Below, piece after piece: positions 47,052 to 54,665 of a stretch of DNA of 62,098 nucleotides. Where the stretch lies: positions 1-62,098 of the forward strand of contig CAYZMU010000004.1 of assembly GCA_964479595.1 (NCBI GenBank). Reading direction: 5' to 3'. The position numbers were made by a program, and so were the translations under genes. Every line of letters begins with the position of its first letter. Within the stretch, counting starts at the first letter, position 1. The notes under the pieces were generated by a model. The model was given only the letters and a program-made list of their open reading frames with translations, ran no database searches and was not told where the DNA came from. Origin of the DNA: Firm-04 sp964479595 (lineage in GTDB: Bacteria > Bacillota > Clostridia > Oscillospirales > Ruminococcaceae).

Positions 47052-49652
47052 ATGAATACGAATCAGATGACAGAAAAGAGTCTTGAGGCTTTGCGCAAGG
47101 CGCAGTCGCTGTGCGAGGAGTATTCCAACAGCGCGATTGAGCCCGTGCACGTGCTCTGCGGGCTGCTGGATGATTCCGAGGGACTGGTGCCGCAGGTCCT
47201 GCGGCGTGTGGGCGCGGACGCGAAAGCACTGCGGAAGGCGGCGCTCGCGGAAGTTTCCGCGCTGCCGCACGTTTCGGGTTCGGGGCGGAAAATGGACACC
47301 GCCTACATCTCCGCCGGGACCGACCGGCTGTTCTCCGACGCTGAGCAGACCGCCTCGAAAATGCGGGACGAGTATGTCTCGGTGGAGCACATTCTGCTCG
47401 CGCTCTGTGACAGTTCCGACCAGACGGTCAAGAAGCTGTTCTCGCGGTTTCACGTGGAAAAGCCGAAAGTTCTGGAAGTCCTGAAGGAAGTGCGGGGCAG
47501 CGCGCGCGTGACGAGCCAGACCCCGGAAGACACCTACGACGTGCTGAAGAAATACGGCACGGATCTGACGCAGCGCGCCCGCGAGCAGAAGCTGGACCCC
47601 GTTATCGGGCGGGATTCCGAGATTCGCAACGTCATCCGGATTCTCTCGCGCAAGACCAAGAACAACCCCGTTCTGATAGGCGAGCCCGGCGTGGGCAAGA
47701 CCGCTATCGCGGAGGGGCTTGCCATGCGTATCGCGCGCGGCGACGTGCCGGAGAGTCTGCGCGACCGCACGGTGTTCGCGCTGGATTTGGGCGCGCTTAT
47801 CGCGGGGGCGAAGTACCGCGGCGAGTTTGAGGAGCGCCTCAAAGCCGTTCTGGCGGAGATTAAAAAGTCCGAGGGGCGGATTCTGCTCTTTATCGACGAG
47901 CTGCACACGATTGTCGGCGCGGGCAAGACCGACGGCGCCATGGACGCGGGGAATCTCTTAAAGCCCATGCTCGCGCGCGGCGAGCTGCACTGTATCGGCG
48001 CGACGACGCTGGACGAATACCGCAAGTACATTGAAAAGGACGCGGCGCTGGAACGGCGTTTTCAGCCCGTGCAGGTGGACGAGCCCACGGTGGAGGACAC
48101 CATCTCGATTCTGCGCGGACTCAAGGAGCGCTACGAGGTCTTTCACGGCGTCAAGATTCACGACGGCGCGCTGATTGCCGCCGCCACACTTTCAAACCGC
48201 TATATCACCGACCGCTTTCTCCCCGACAAGGCCATCGATCTGGTGGACGAGGCTTGCGCCATGATCCGCACGGAGATGGATTCCATGCCCTCGGAGATGG
48301 ACGAAATCTCCAGACGCGTCATGCAGCTTGAGATTGAGGAAGCGGCGCTGAAAAAGGAGAGCGACGCCGCCTCGCGGGAACGGCTGGAGGAACTGCAGAA
48401 AGAGCTTGCCGATCTGCGCGAACAGTTTTCACGCATGAAGGCGCAGTGGGAGAACGAGAAGGGCGGCATCGGGAAGGTCCAGCAGCTGCGCGCGGAAATC
48501 GAACAGCGCCGCGCGGAACTTGAAGAGGCGGAACGCCAGTATGACTTAAACCGCGCCGCGGAGCTCAAATACGGCGTGATTCCCGATCTGGAGCGGCAGC
48601 TGAGCGAATGCGAGGGCGACAAGGGCTCTGAGAGCAGGCTGCTGCGCGACCGCGTCACGGAGGACGAAATCGCCAGAATTGTGGCGCGCTGGACGGGGAT
48701 TCCCGTCACGAAACTTATGGAGGGCGACAGAGAGAAACTGCTGCGCCTGCCCGAAACGCTGCACAAGCGCGTGATAGGACAGGACGAGGCGGTGGAGAAG
48801 GTGAGCGAGGCGATTCTGCGCTCCAGAGCCGGCATCGGCGACCCCGACCGCCCGATTGGTTCATTCCTCTTCATGGGCCCCACCGGCGTGGGCAAGACCG
48901 AACTCGCCAAGGCACTCGCGGAGGCGCTCTTTGACGACGAGCGCAGCATGGTGCGGATTGACATGAGCGAGTACATGGAAAAATTCAGTGTCAGCCGCTT
49001 AATCGGCGCGCCTCCGGGATACGTCGGCTACGAGGAAGGCGGCCAGCTGACCGAGGCGGTGCGGCGCAAGCCCTACAGCGTGGTGCTGCTCGACGAGATT
49101 GAGAAGGCGCACCCGGATGTGTTCAATCTGCTGCTGCAGGTGCTCGACGACGGCAGAATCACGGATTCTCAGGGCCGCACGGTCGATTTCAAGAACACGA
49201 TTCTGATTATGACATCCAATCTGGGCGCGGACGTGATTCTCGAGGGCATCACCCCGCAGGGCACGATTTCCGACGAGGCGCGCGCCAAGACCGACGCGCT
49301 GCTGCGCAAGCGTTTCCGCCCGGAATTTCTCAACCGTCTGGACGAGATTATCTGCTATAAGCCTCTGACCAAGAAGGAAATCGGTGGGATTGTCGGGCTG
49401 CTGATTGACAAGCTGCAAAAGCGCCTCTCCGACAGACAGCTCAAGGTTACATTGACGGACCGCGCGCTCGACACGGTGACGGAGCGCGGCTATGACCCCA
49501 ATTTCGGCGCGAGACCGCTCAAGCGCTTCATTCAGCGCGACATTGAGACGCTCATCGCGCGCACGCTGCTCGCCGAACCCGTGCCCGCGGGCAGCACGCT
49601 TCGGGTGGATTTTGACGGCGGCGCGTTTCGCTGCGAAGTCCTCAAGCCTTAA
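47052..49652 (+). CDS. clpB: ATP-dependent disaggregase ClpB
   Basis: Hsp100 hexamer that extracts polypeptides from aggregates with DnaK. 866 residues: N-terminal Clp_N repeats (about 1-150), AAA-1 with GEPGVGKTAIAEG and the sensor region, a middle-domain coiled coil (about 410-530, rich in Glu/Arg/Leu) that separates ClpB from ClpC and ClpA, AAA-2 with GPTGVGKTELAKALAE, and the C-terminal D2-small domain. There is no ClpP-binding loop visible, as expected. Followed by a terminator. Confidence 0.97.
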   Translation: MNTNQMTEKSLEALRKAQSLCEEYSNSAIEPVHVLCGLLDDSEGLVPQVLRRVGADAKALRKAALAEVSALPHVSGSGRKMDTAYISAGTDRLFSDAEQTASKMRDEYVSVEHILLALCDSSDQTVKKLFSRFHVEKPKVLEVLKEVRGSARVTSQTPEDTYDVLKKYGTDLTQRAREQKLDPVIGRDSEIRNVIRILSRKTKNNPVLIGEPGVGKTAIAEGLAMRIARGDVPESLRDRTVFALDLGALIAGAKYRGEFEERLKAVLAEIKKSEGRILLFIDELHTIVGAGKTDGAMDAGNLLKPMLARGELHCIGATTLDEYRKYIEKDAALERRFQPVQVDEPTVEDTISILRGLKERYEVFHGVKIHDGALIAAATLSNRYITDRFLPDKAIDLVDEACAMIRTEMDSMPSEMDEISRRVMQLEIEEAALKKESDAASRERLEELQKELADLREQFSRMKAQWENEKGGIGKVQQLRAEIEQRRAELEEAERQYDLNRAAELKYGVIPDLERQLSECEGDKGSESRLLRDRVTEDEIARIVARWTGIPVTKLMEGDREKLLRLPETLHKRVIGQDEAVEKVSEAILRSRAGIGDPDRPIGSFLFMGPTGVGKTELAKALAEALFDDERSMVRIDMSEYMEKFSVSRLIGAPPGYVGYEEGGQLTEAVRRKPYSVVLLDEIEKAHPDVFNLLLQVLDDGRITDSQGRTVDFKNTILIMTSNLGADVILEGITPQGTISDEARAKTDALLRKRFRPEFLNRLDEIICYKPLTKKEIGGIVGLLIDKLQKRLSDRQLKVTLTDRALDTVTERGYDPNFGARPLKRFIQRDIETLIARTLLAEPVPAGSTLRVDFDGGAFRCEVLKP

Positions 49653-49654
49653 AC

Positions 49655-49692
49655 CCAAAAACAGCGCCCCGGCGTTTGACCGGGGCGTTTGT
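49655..49692. terminator. bidirectional terminator between clpB and phosphoglucomutase
   Basis: CGCCCCGG and CCGGGGCG (8 bp) around CGTTTGA. Plus-strand exit is TTTGTT; minus-strand exit is CTGTTTTT. It serves the two convergent genes. Confidence 0.88.
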
Positions 49693-49703
49693 TCGTGCTG
49701 CGG

Positions 49704-51428
49704 TTATTTTGTGATCATGGCTTTCATATCCGCGCGGAGTTTCTCCTCCAGTGCCACGGCCTCGTCCATGGTCGGGCAGGCGGTGGTGTAGTAGGTCTTG
49801 ATCTTGGGCTCCGTGCCGGAGGGGCGTACAATGACGCTCGCGTGGTCGGGCAGGAAGAACGACACGACATCGGATTTGGGCAGACCCGTGGGTCGGGTTT
49901 CCCCGGTTTTGACGTCATGGAAGTTCCCCTCGAGGTAGTCCGCGGTCTGTATGACAGGCAGCCCGCCGATTTGCGCCGGCGCGTCCGTGCGCAGACGCTT
50001 CATAATCGCGCGCATCTGCTCCATGCCGCTGACGCCCTCAAAGGCGAAACTTTCCTGCATATGCTTGAACACGCCGTATTTCTCGTAGAGGTTCTGCCGC
50101 GCCTTGATCATGCTGATTCCCTTGGTGCGGTAGTACGCCGCCATCTCGACAATGAGCATGGAGGCGACCACGGCGTCTTTGTCGCGGACGTAGCTCCCGG
50201 CGAGATAGCCGTAGCTCTCCTCAAAGCCGAAGATATAGCGGTCCTCTTCGCCCTTTGCCTCCAGAAGCCCTATCTGTTCGCCGATGAATTTGAAGCCCGT
50301 GAGGACCTCGATGACTTCCACACCGTATTTCTCGGCGATCTTGCGCACCAGATCCGTCGTGACGATGGTCTTTACGACGACGGGTTTTTCGGGCATGGTC
50401 CCGAGCGCGGTGCGCTGTTCGCAGATGTAGTCAAACAGCAGCGCGCCGACCTCATTTCCGGAAAACAGCGCGTAGCCGCCCTCGCCGTCGGGCACGGCAA
50501 TCCCCACTCTGTCGCAGTCGGGGTCGGTCGCGAGCAGCAGGTCAGGCTTTACCTCATCGCAGAGTTTCAGTCCGCACTGCAGCGCCTCGCGGATTTCGGG
50601 GTTGGGGTAGGGGCAGGTCGGGAAGTTGCCGTCGGGCAGCTCCTGCTCGGGCACGACCGTTACTTCCCTGACCCCGATACGCGAGAGAATCTCCCGCACG
50701 GGCTTGTTGCCGGTGCCGTTGAGCGGCGTGTAGACGATTTTGAGCCCGCTCTGGGGCACAAGCGCGGTGTGAATGCCCTGCTTTAAGACATTGGCGAAAT
50801 AGTCCTCTCTGACGTCGTCGCCGATGTAGTCGATTTTGCCGTCTCTGACCGCCTGTTCAAAGTCCGTGGACTTGACGTCGCGGAAAATGTCGAGCGCGTT
50901 GATTTTCTCAATGACCGCGTTCGCCGCGTCAATCGTCATCTGGCAGCCGTCCGCGCCGTAGGCCTTGTAGCCGTTGTACTTGGCGGGATTGTGGCTGGCG
51001 GTGATCATGATGCCGCCGGAGCAGCCGAGCCTGCGCACCGCGAAAGAGAGCATCGGCGTGGGCATCAGCTCGGGGTAGATGTGGACATGAATCCCGTTCG
51101 CGGCGAGCACCGAGGCGGCGGCTTTCGCGAAGGTCTCGGATTTAATCCGGCTGTCGTAGGAAATCGCCGCGGAGGGGTTCTCGAAAGACTCGTTGATGTA
51201 GTCCGCGAGCCCCTGTGTGGCGCGCCGCACGGTGTAGATGTTCATGTACGCCGTGCCCGCCCCGATGACACCGCGCAGACCGCCCGTGCCAAATTCAAGG
51301 TCGTGGTAAAAGCGCTCGCGAATGGCGTTTTCGTCCCCGCGAATGGCGCGCAGCTCCTCTGTCAAATCCGCGTCGTCAACCGCGTTTTCGCACCAGAGTT
51401 CGTAAAGTTCCTGTTCGTTTCTCGGCAT
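49704..51428 (-). CDS. phosphoglucomutase / phosphomannomutase (alpha-D-phosphohexomutase)
   Basis: Interconverts hexose-1- and -6-phosphates, feeding glycogen and wall sugars. 574 residues, the size of the PgcA-type enzymes. The phosphoserine is in ITASHNPAKYNGYK, the metal loop is DPDCDRVGIA, and the sugar-binding loop is FGFEESYGYL; the phosphate-binding RPSGTEPKIKTY is near the C-terminus. The ATG at 51428 (MPRNEQELYELW) is chosen with GGAGG 10 nt upstream. Confidence 0.94.
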   Translation of the reverse strand: MPRNEQELYELWCENAVDDADLTEELRAIRGDENAIRERFYHDLEFGTGGLRGVIGAGTAYMNIYTVRRATQGLADYINESFENPSAAISYDSRIKSETFAKAAASVLAANGIHVHIYPELMPTPMLSFAVRRLGCSGGIMITASHNPAKYNGYKAYGADGCQMTIDAANAVIEKINALDIFRDVKSTDFEQAVRDGKIDYIGDDVREDYFANVLKQGIHTALVPQSGLKIVYTPLNGTGNKPVREILSRIGVREVTVVPEQELPDGNFPTCPYPNPEIREALQCGLKLCDEVKPDLLLATDPDCDRVGIAVPDGEGGYALFSGNEVGALLFDYICEQRTALGTMPEKPVVVKTIVTTDLVRKIAEKYGVEVIEVLTGFKFIGEQIGLLEAKGEEDRYIFGFEESYGYLAGSYVRDKDAVVASMLIVEMAAYYRTKGISMIKARQNLYEKYGVFKHMQESFAFEGVSGMEQMRAIMKRLRTDAPAQIGGLPVIQTADYLEGNFHDVKTGETRPTGLPKSDVVSFFLPDHASVIVRPSGTEPKIKTYYTTACPTMDEAVALEEKLRADMKAMITK

Positions 51429-51475
51429 GATTGCGCATCCTCCTTCCCCGCACAAGGGGTGATTCTTCCTCTTCT

Positions 51476-51504
51476 ATTATACCACAGTTTGCGGCTTTTG
51501 GAAA
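51476..51504 (-). promoter_or_regulatory. promoter of phosphoglucomutase
   Basis: Minus strand TTTCCA (51504-51499), 17 bp, TATAAT (51481-51476), with TGTGG before the -10. Confidence 0.7.
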
Positions 51505-51601
51505 GTGGCAGATTGCATAATTTTGCGCCGTATTTTATGAGATTTTCGTGCAAGTTCGCGGGTAGGGCGCGAAGTTTCGCCCGCGCGCGCGGCGGGAGCG
51601 C

Positions 51602-51630
51602 TTGACAGCGGGGCGGTTTTGGAGTATAAT
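51602..51630 (+). promoter_or_regulatory. promoter of the pantothenate operon
   Basis: TTGACA (51602-51607), 17 bp, TATAAT (51625-51630), a near-consensus sigma-A promoter about 45 bp before the first gene. Confidence 0.9.
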
Positions 51631-51672
51631 AGGTGTGATATGCAAAACGGGCGTGAAAGGCGGGCGGCGCGT

Positions 51673-52509
51673 ATGAGAATCGGTTTTGTCGGCGCGGGGA
51701 AGGCGGGCACCGCGGTGGGGAAGTTTTTCCAGAGCGCGGGGCTGCGCCTTTCGGGCTACGCGAGCCTGCATTTTTCCTCGGCGGTCTCCGCCGCCGCCTT
51801 TACCGATTCCAAGGCGTATCCGGACGCCCGCGCCCTCGCAAGCGACAGCGACTGCGTTTTCTTTTCCGTTCCCGATGGCGCCGTAAAGGGCGTTTTTGAG
51901 CCGTTAAAGCCCCTTCTCGAGGGTAAGGCTGTCTGCCATTTGAGCGGTGTCCTGACGGCGGCTGAGGTTTTCGGGGATACCCCCTTCGCCTGTTCGGTAC
52001 ATCCGCTCTATCCGCTCAGCGGCGCTCCGGACTGCTGGGAGGGGCTGAAAGACGCGGTGTTTTCCGTGGAGGGCGGCGCGGAAGCGGCGGATTTCTGGGA
52101 AAAGACGCTGCGGGAGATTGGCGTCACCGTCAAAATCCTGAAGCCCGGGGTCAAGAGCGCCTATCACGCCGCCTGCGCCTGTGCCAGCAATCTGGTCTGC
52201 GCGCTGTTTGACGTAAGCACCCGGCTCCTTGAGGGCTGCGGCTTTGACGAGGACGAATCGCTGCGGGCTCTGGCGCCGCTCGCGCGGGCAAATCTGGAGC
52301 ATATCCTCGCGGACGGCCCGGGCAAGGCGCTCACGGGGCCTGTGGAGCGCGGCGATTCGGAAACGCTTCGGCGCCACCTCGCCGCCATGCCCGATGAAAC
52401 ATCCAAAGAACTCTACCGCGCGGGCTGTGCCTCGCTTGTGGCGATGGCGCGGTCGCGGCGCGCGGATTACCCGGAAGAGCAAATGCTCAAAATCCTGAAT
52501 CAGCCCTGA
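51673..52509 (+). CDS. panG: Rossmann-DUF2520 oxidoreductase, probable ketopantoate reductase PanG
   Basis: 278 residues. An N-terminal NADP-binding Rossmann fold (MRIGFVGAGKAGTAVGKFF) is joined to a helical DUF2520 domain (SAYHAACACASNLVCALFDVSTRLL). Proteins of this type, named PanG from Francisella, supply the ketopantoate reductase step where PanE is missing. The context supports this: panB, panC and panD follow directly and no PanE-type gene is present, so this gene completes the pathway from ketoisovalerate to pantothenate. The function here is inferred from context. The ATG at 51673 fits the family start; 13 nt separate its stop from panB. Confidence 0.78.
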   Translation: MRIGFVGAGKAGTAVGKFFQSAGLRLSGYASLHFSSAVSAAAFTDSKAYPDARALASDSDCVFFSVPDGAVKGVFEPLKPLLEGKAVCHLSGVLTAAEVFGDTPFACSVHPLYPLSGAPDCWEGLKDAVFSVEGGAEAADFWEKTLREIGVTVKILKPGVKSAYHAACACASNLVCALFDVSTRLLEGCGFDEDESLRALAPLARANLEHILADGPGKALTGPVERGDSETLRRHLAAMPDETSKELYRAGCASLVAMARSRRADYPEEQMLKILNQP

Positions 52510-52522
52510 GGAGGAGAGAATC

Positions 52523-53371
52523 ATGGCGAAAAACACGGCGGCGACGCTGCTTGAGATGAAAAAGCGCGGGGAGAAAATCTCCCAGCTTACCTGTTACGAC
52601 TACTCCACGGCCCGCCTGATTGACGCGGCGGGAATCAATACCGTTCTGGTCGGGGACAGTCTGGGCAACACCATGCAGGGCTATGAGAACACCCTCCCCG
52701 TGACCATGGAGGAAATGATTACCTACGGGCGCAGCGTTTGCAGAGGCTGCCGCGACGCGTTCGTGATTATGGATATGCCGTTTATGAGCTACCAGCTTTC
52801 CGCGCAGCAGGCGCTATCCAACGCGGGGCGGCTTATCAAGGAAACGGGCGCCAACGCGGTGAAGCTCGAGGGCGGCGCGGCGGTTACGGAGCAAATCCGC
52901 GCGATTACGGACGCGGGGATTCCCGTCTGCGCGCATATCGGCATGACGCCGCAGTCTGTCAACGCCTACGGCGGCTTCAAGGTTCAGGGCAAGGGCATTG
53001 ACGGCGCCAGACGCGTGCTGGAGGACGCGCTCGCGGTGGAGCGAGCGGGGGCGTTCATGGTCGTGCTGGAATGCGTGCCGCCCAAGCTCGCCGCGCTCAT
53101 TACGCGCAAGGTCGGGATGATTACCATCGGCATCGGCGCGGGGGACGGCTGTGACGGGCAGGTGCTGGTGCTGCAGGATATGCTCGGGATTTCCCCAAAA
53201 CCCGTGCCGAAGTTTGTGCGGTGTTTCGGGGAAGTCGGCGAGGCGATGACAAACGCCTTCCGCGCGTACGACACGGCGGTGAAGGCGGGGGATTTTCCAA
53301 AACAGAGCGAAAGCTACGCGAAGAGTGACTGTACGGACGAGGAACTCGAAAGTCTCGACGCGCTTGTCTGA
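52523..53371 (+). CDS. panB: 3-methyl-2-oxobutanoate hydroxymethyltransferase
   Basis: Forms ketopantoate from alpha-ketoisovalerate and methylenetetrahydrofolate. 282 residues in a TIM barrel: LTCYDYSTARLIDAAGINTVLVGDSLGNTMQGYENTLPVTMEEMI near the N-terminus, VKLEGG, CAHIGMTPQSVNAYGGFKVQGK, and the metal and catalytic residues in VLECVP and IGIGAGDGCDGQVLVLQDMLG. ATG with GAGGAGGAGAG upstream. Confidence 0.97.
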   Translation: MAKNTAATLLEMKKRGEKISQLTCYDYSTARLIDAAGINTVLVGDSLGNTMQGYENTLPVTMEEMITYGRSVCRGCRDAFVIMDMPFMSYQLSAQQALSNAGRLIKETGANAVKLEGGAAVTEQIRAITDAGIPVCAHIGMTPQSVNAYGGFKVQGKGIDGARRVLEDALAVERAGAFMVVLECVPPKLAALITRKVGMITIGIGAGDGCDGQVLVLQDMLGISPKPVPKFVRCFGEVGEAMTNAFRAYDTAVKAGDFPKQSESYAKSDCTDEELESLDALV

Positions 53372-53388
53372 GAAAGGGGAGCTGGCGG

Positions 53389-54237
53389 ATGATTGTCGCG
53401 GACACGGTAAGCGAGGCGCGGAATACGGCGCGCGGGTGGCACGCTCAGGGGCTGACGATAGGGCTTGTGCCGACGATGGGCTACCTGCACGAGGGGCATT
53501 TGAGCCTTGTGGAAGCCGCGCGCGGCGCGTGCGATAAAGTCGCGGTCTCGGTGTTTGTCAATCCCACGCAGTTTGCGCCGAACGAGGACCTTGAAACCTA
53601 TCCCAGAGATTTTGAACGCGACAAGGCGCTTCTGGAGGAGCACGGCTGCGATATGGTTTTTCACCCGTCTGTAGAGGAAATGTACGCGCCCGGCGCGGCG
53701 ACGTACGTGGAGATTCTTTCGGATATGCCCAAGCAGCTCTGCGGCAAGACCCGTCCCACGCATTTTCGCGGGGTCTGCACGGTGGTCGCCAAGCTCTTCA
53801 ACATCATGGAGCCGGACAAGGCGTTTTTCGGGCAGAAGGACGCCCAGCAGCTGGCGATTGTGCGCCGCATGGCGCGGGATCTCTCCTACGGCACGGAAAT
53901 TGTCGGCTGTCCCATTGTCCGCGAGGGCGACGGGCTCGCGAAGTCCTCGCGCAATGTCTATCTGAGCCCGGAGGAGCGCCGCGCCGCGCTGTCGCTGTCG
54001 CGGGCCGTGCGCATCGGGCAGAAAATGGTCTCGGAGGGCGAGACCCGCGCGCAGATGGTGCTGATGGCGATGAGCGGGCATATTGCCAAGGAGCCGCTGG
54101 CGCGGATAGACTATGTTTCGGCGGTGGACGGCGAGACGATGGAGCCCGTCACGGAACTCAAGAAGGGCACGCTGGTCGCGCTCGCGGTCTATATCGGCAA
54201 AACCCGCCTGATTGACAACTTTATCGTGGGGGAGTGA
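53389..54237 (+). CDS. panC: pantothenate synthetase
   Basis: Condenses pantoate and beta-alanine with ATP through a pantoyl-adenylate. 282 residues with the HIGH-like PTMGYLHEGHLSLV, FVNPTQF, CGKTRPTHFRGVCTVVAKLFNI and the KMSKS-like KSSRNVYLSPEER. ATG at 53389; it ends in a GGGGGAGTGA that carries the panD ribosome site. Confidence 0.97.
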   Translation: MIVADTVSEARNTARGWHAQGLTIGLVPTMGYLHEGHLSLVEAARGACDKVAVSVFVNPTQFAPNEDLETYPRDFERDKALLEEHGCDMVFHPSVEEMYAPGAATYVEILSDMPKQLCGKTRPTHFRGVCTVVAKLFNIMEPDKAFFGQKDAQQLAIVRRMARDLSYGTEIVGCPIVREGDGLAKSSRNVYLSPEERRAALSLSRAVRIGQKMVSEGETRAQMVLMAMSGHIAKEPLARIDYVSAVDGETMEPVTELKKGTLVALAVYIGKTRLIDNFIVGE

Positions 54238-54245
54238 ATCCGGAA

Positions 54246-54665
54246 ATGACGATTGAGATGCTCAGAAGCAAGATTCACCGCGCCGTTGTCACGCGGGCGG
54301 ATTTGAATTACGTCGGTTCGGTGACGATTGACGCGGCGCTTCTGGAGGCGGCGGGGATTCTGGAATATGAAAAGGTGCAGGTGGTGGATGTCGACAACGG
54401 CAGCCGCCTGGAGACCTATACCATCGCGGGGGAGCGCGGCTCGGGGATTGTCTGCCTGAACGGCGCCGCGGCGCGCAAGGTCAGTGTCGGGGACACCGTC
54501 ATCATCATGGCGTTTTCCGCGCTCAGCCCGGACGAGGCAAAAAATCACCGCCCGACTGTCGTGTTTGTGGACGAACAAAACCGCGTGGTGCGGCGCGCGC
54601 GCTATGAAAAGGACGGCAGGCTTGAGGACCAGCTCGCTCTGGACGGCGAAACGGGCGAGCCGTGA
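54246..54665 (+). CDS. panD: aspartate 1-decarboxylase (proenzyme)
   Basis: Makes beta-alanine from aspartate. 139 residues. MLRSKIHRAVVTRADLNYVGSVTID contains the self-cleavage site between Gly and Ser (about G27-S28) that creates the pyruvoyl group; NGAAARKVSVGDTVIIMAFS is conserved downstream. The ATG at 54246 (GGGGAG 11 nt upstream) is preferred; a GTG at 54234 overlapping the panC stop is possible. The C-terminal tail (about 15 residues beyond the usual end) is longer than common. Its stop overlaps the next gene as GTGA. Confidence 0.95.
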   Translation: MTIEMLRSKIHRAVVTRADLNYVGSVTIDAALLEAAGILEYEKVQVVDVDNGSRLETYTIAGERGSGIVCLNGAAARKVSVGDTVIIMAFSALSPDEAKNHRPTVVFVDEQNRVVRRARYEKDGRLEDQLALDGETGEP

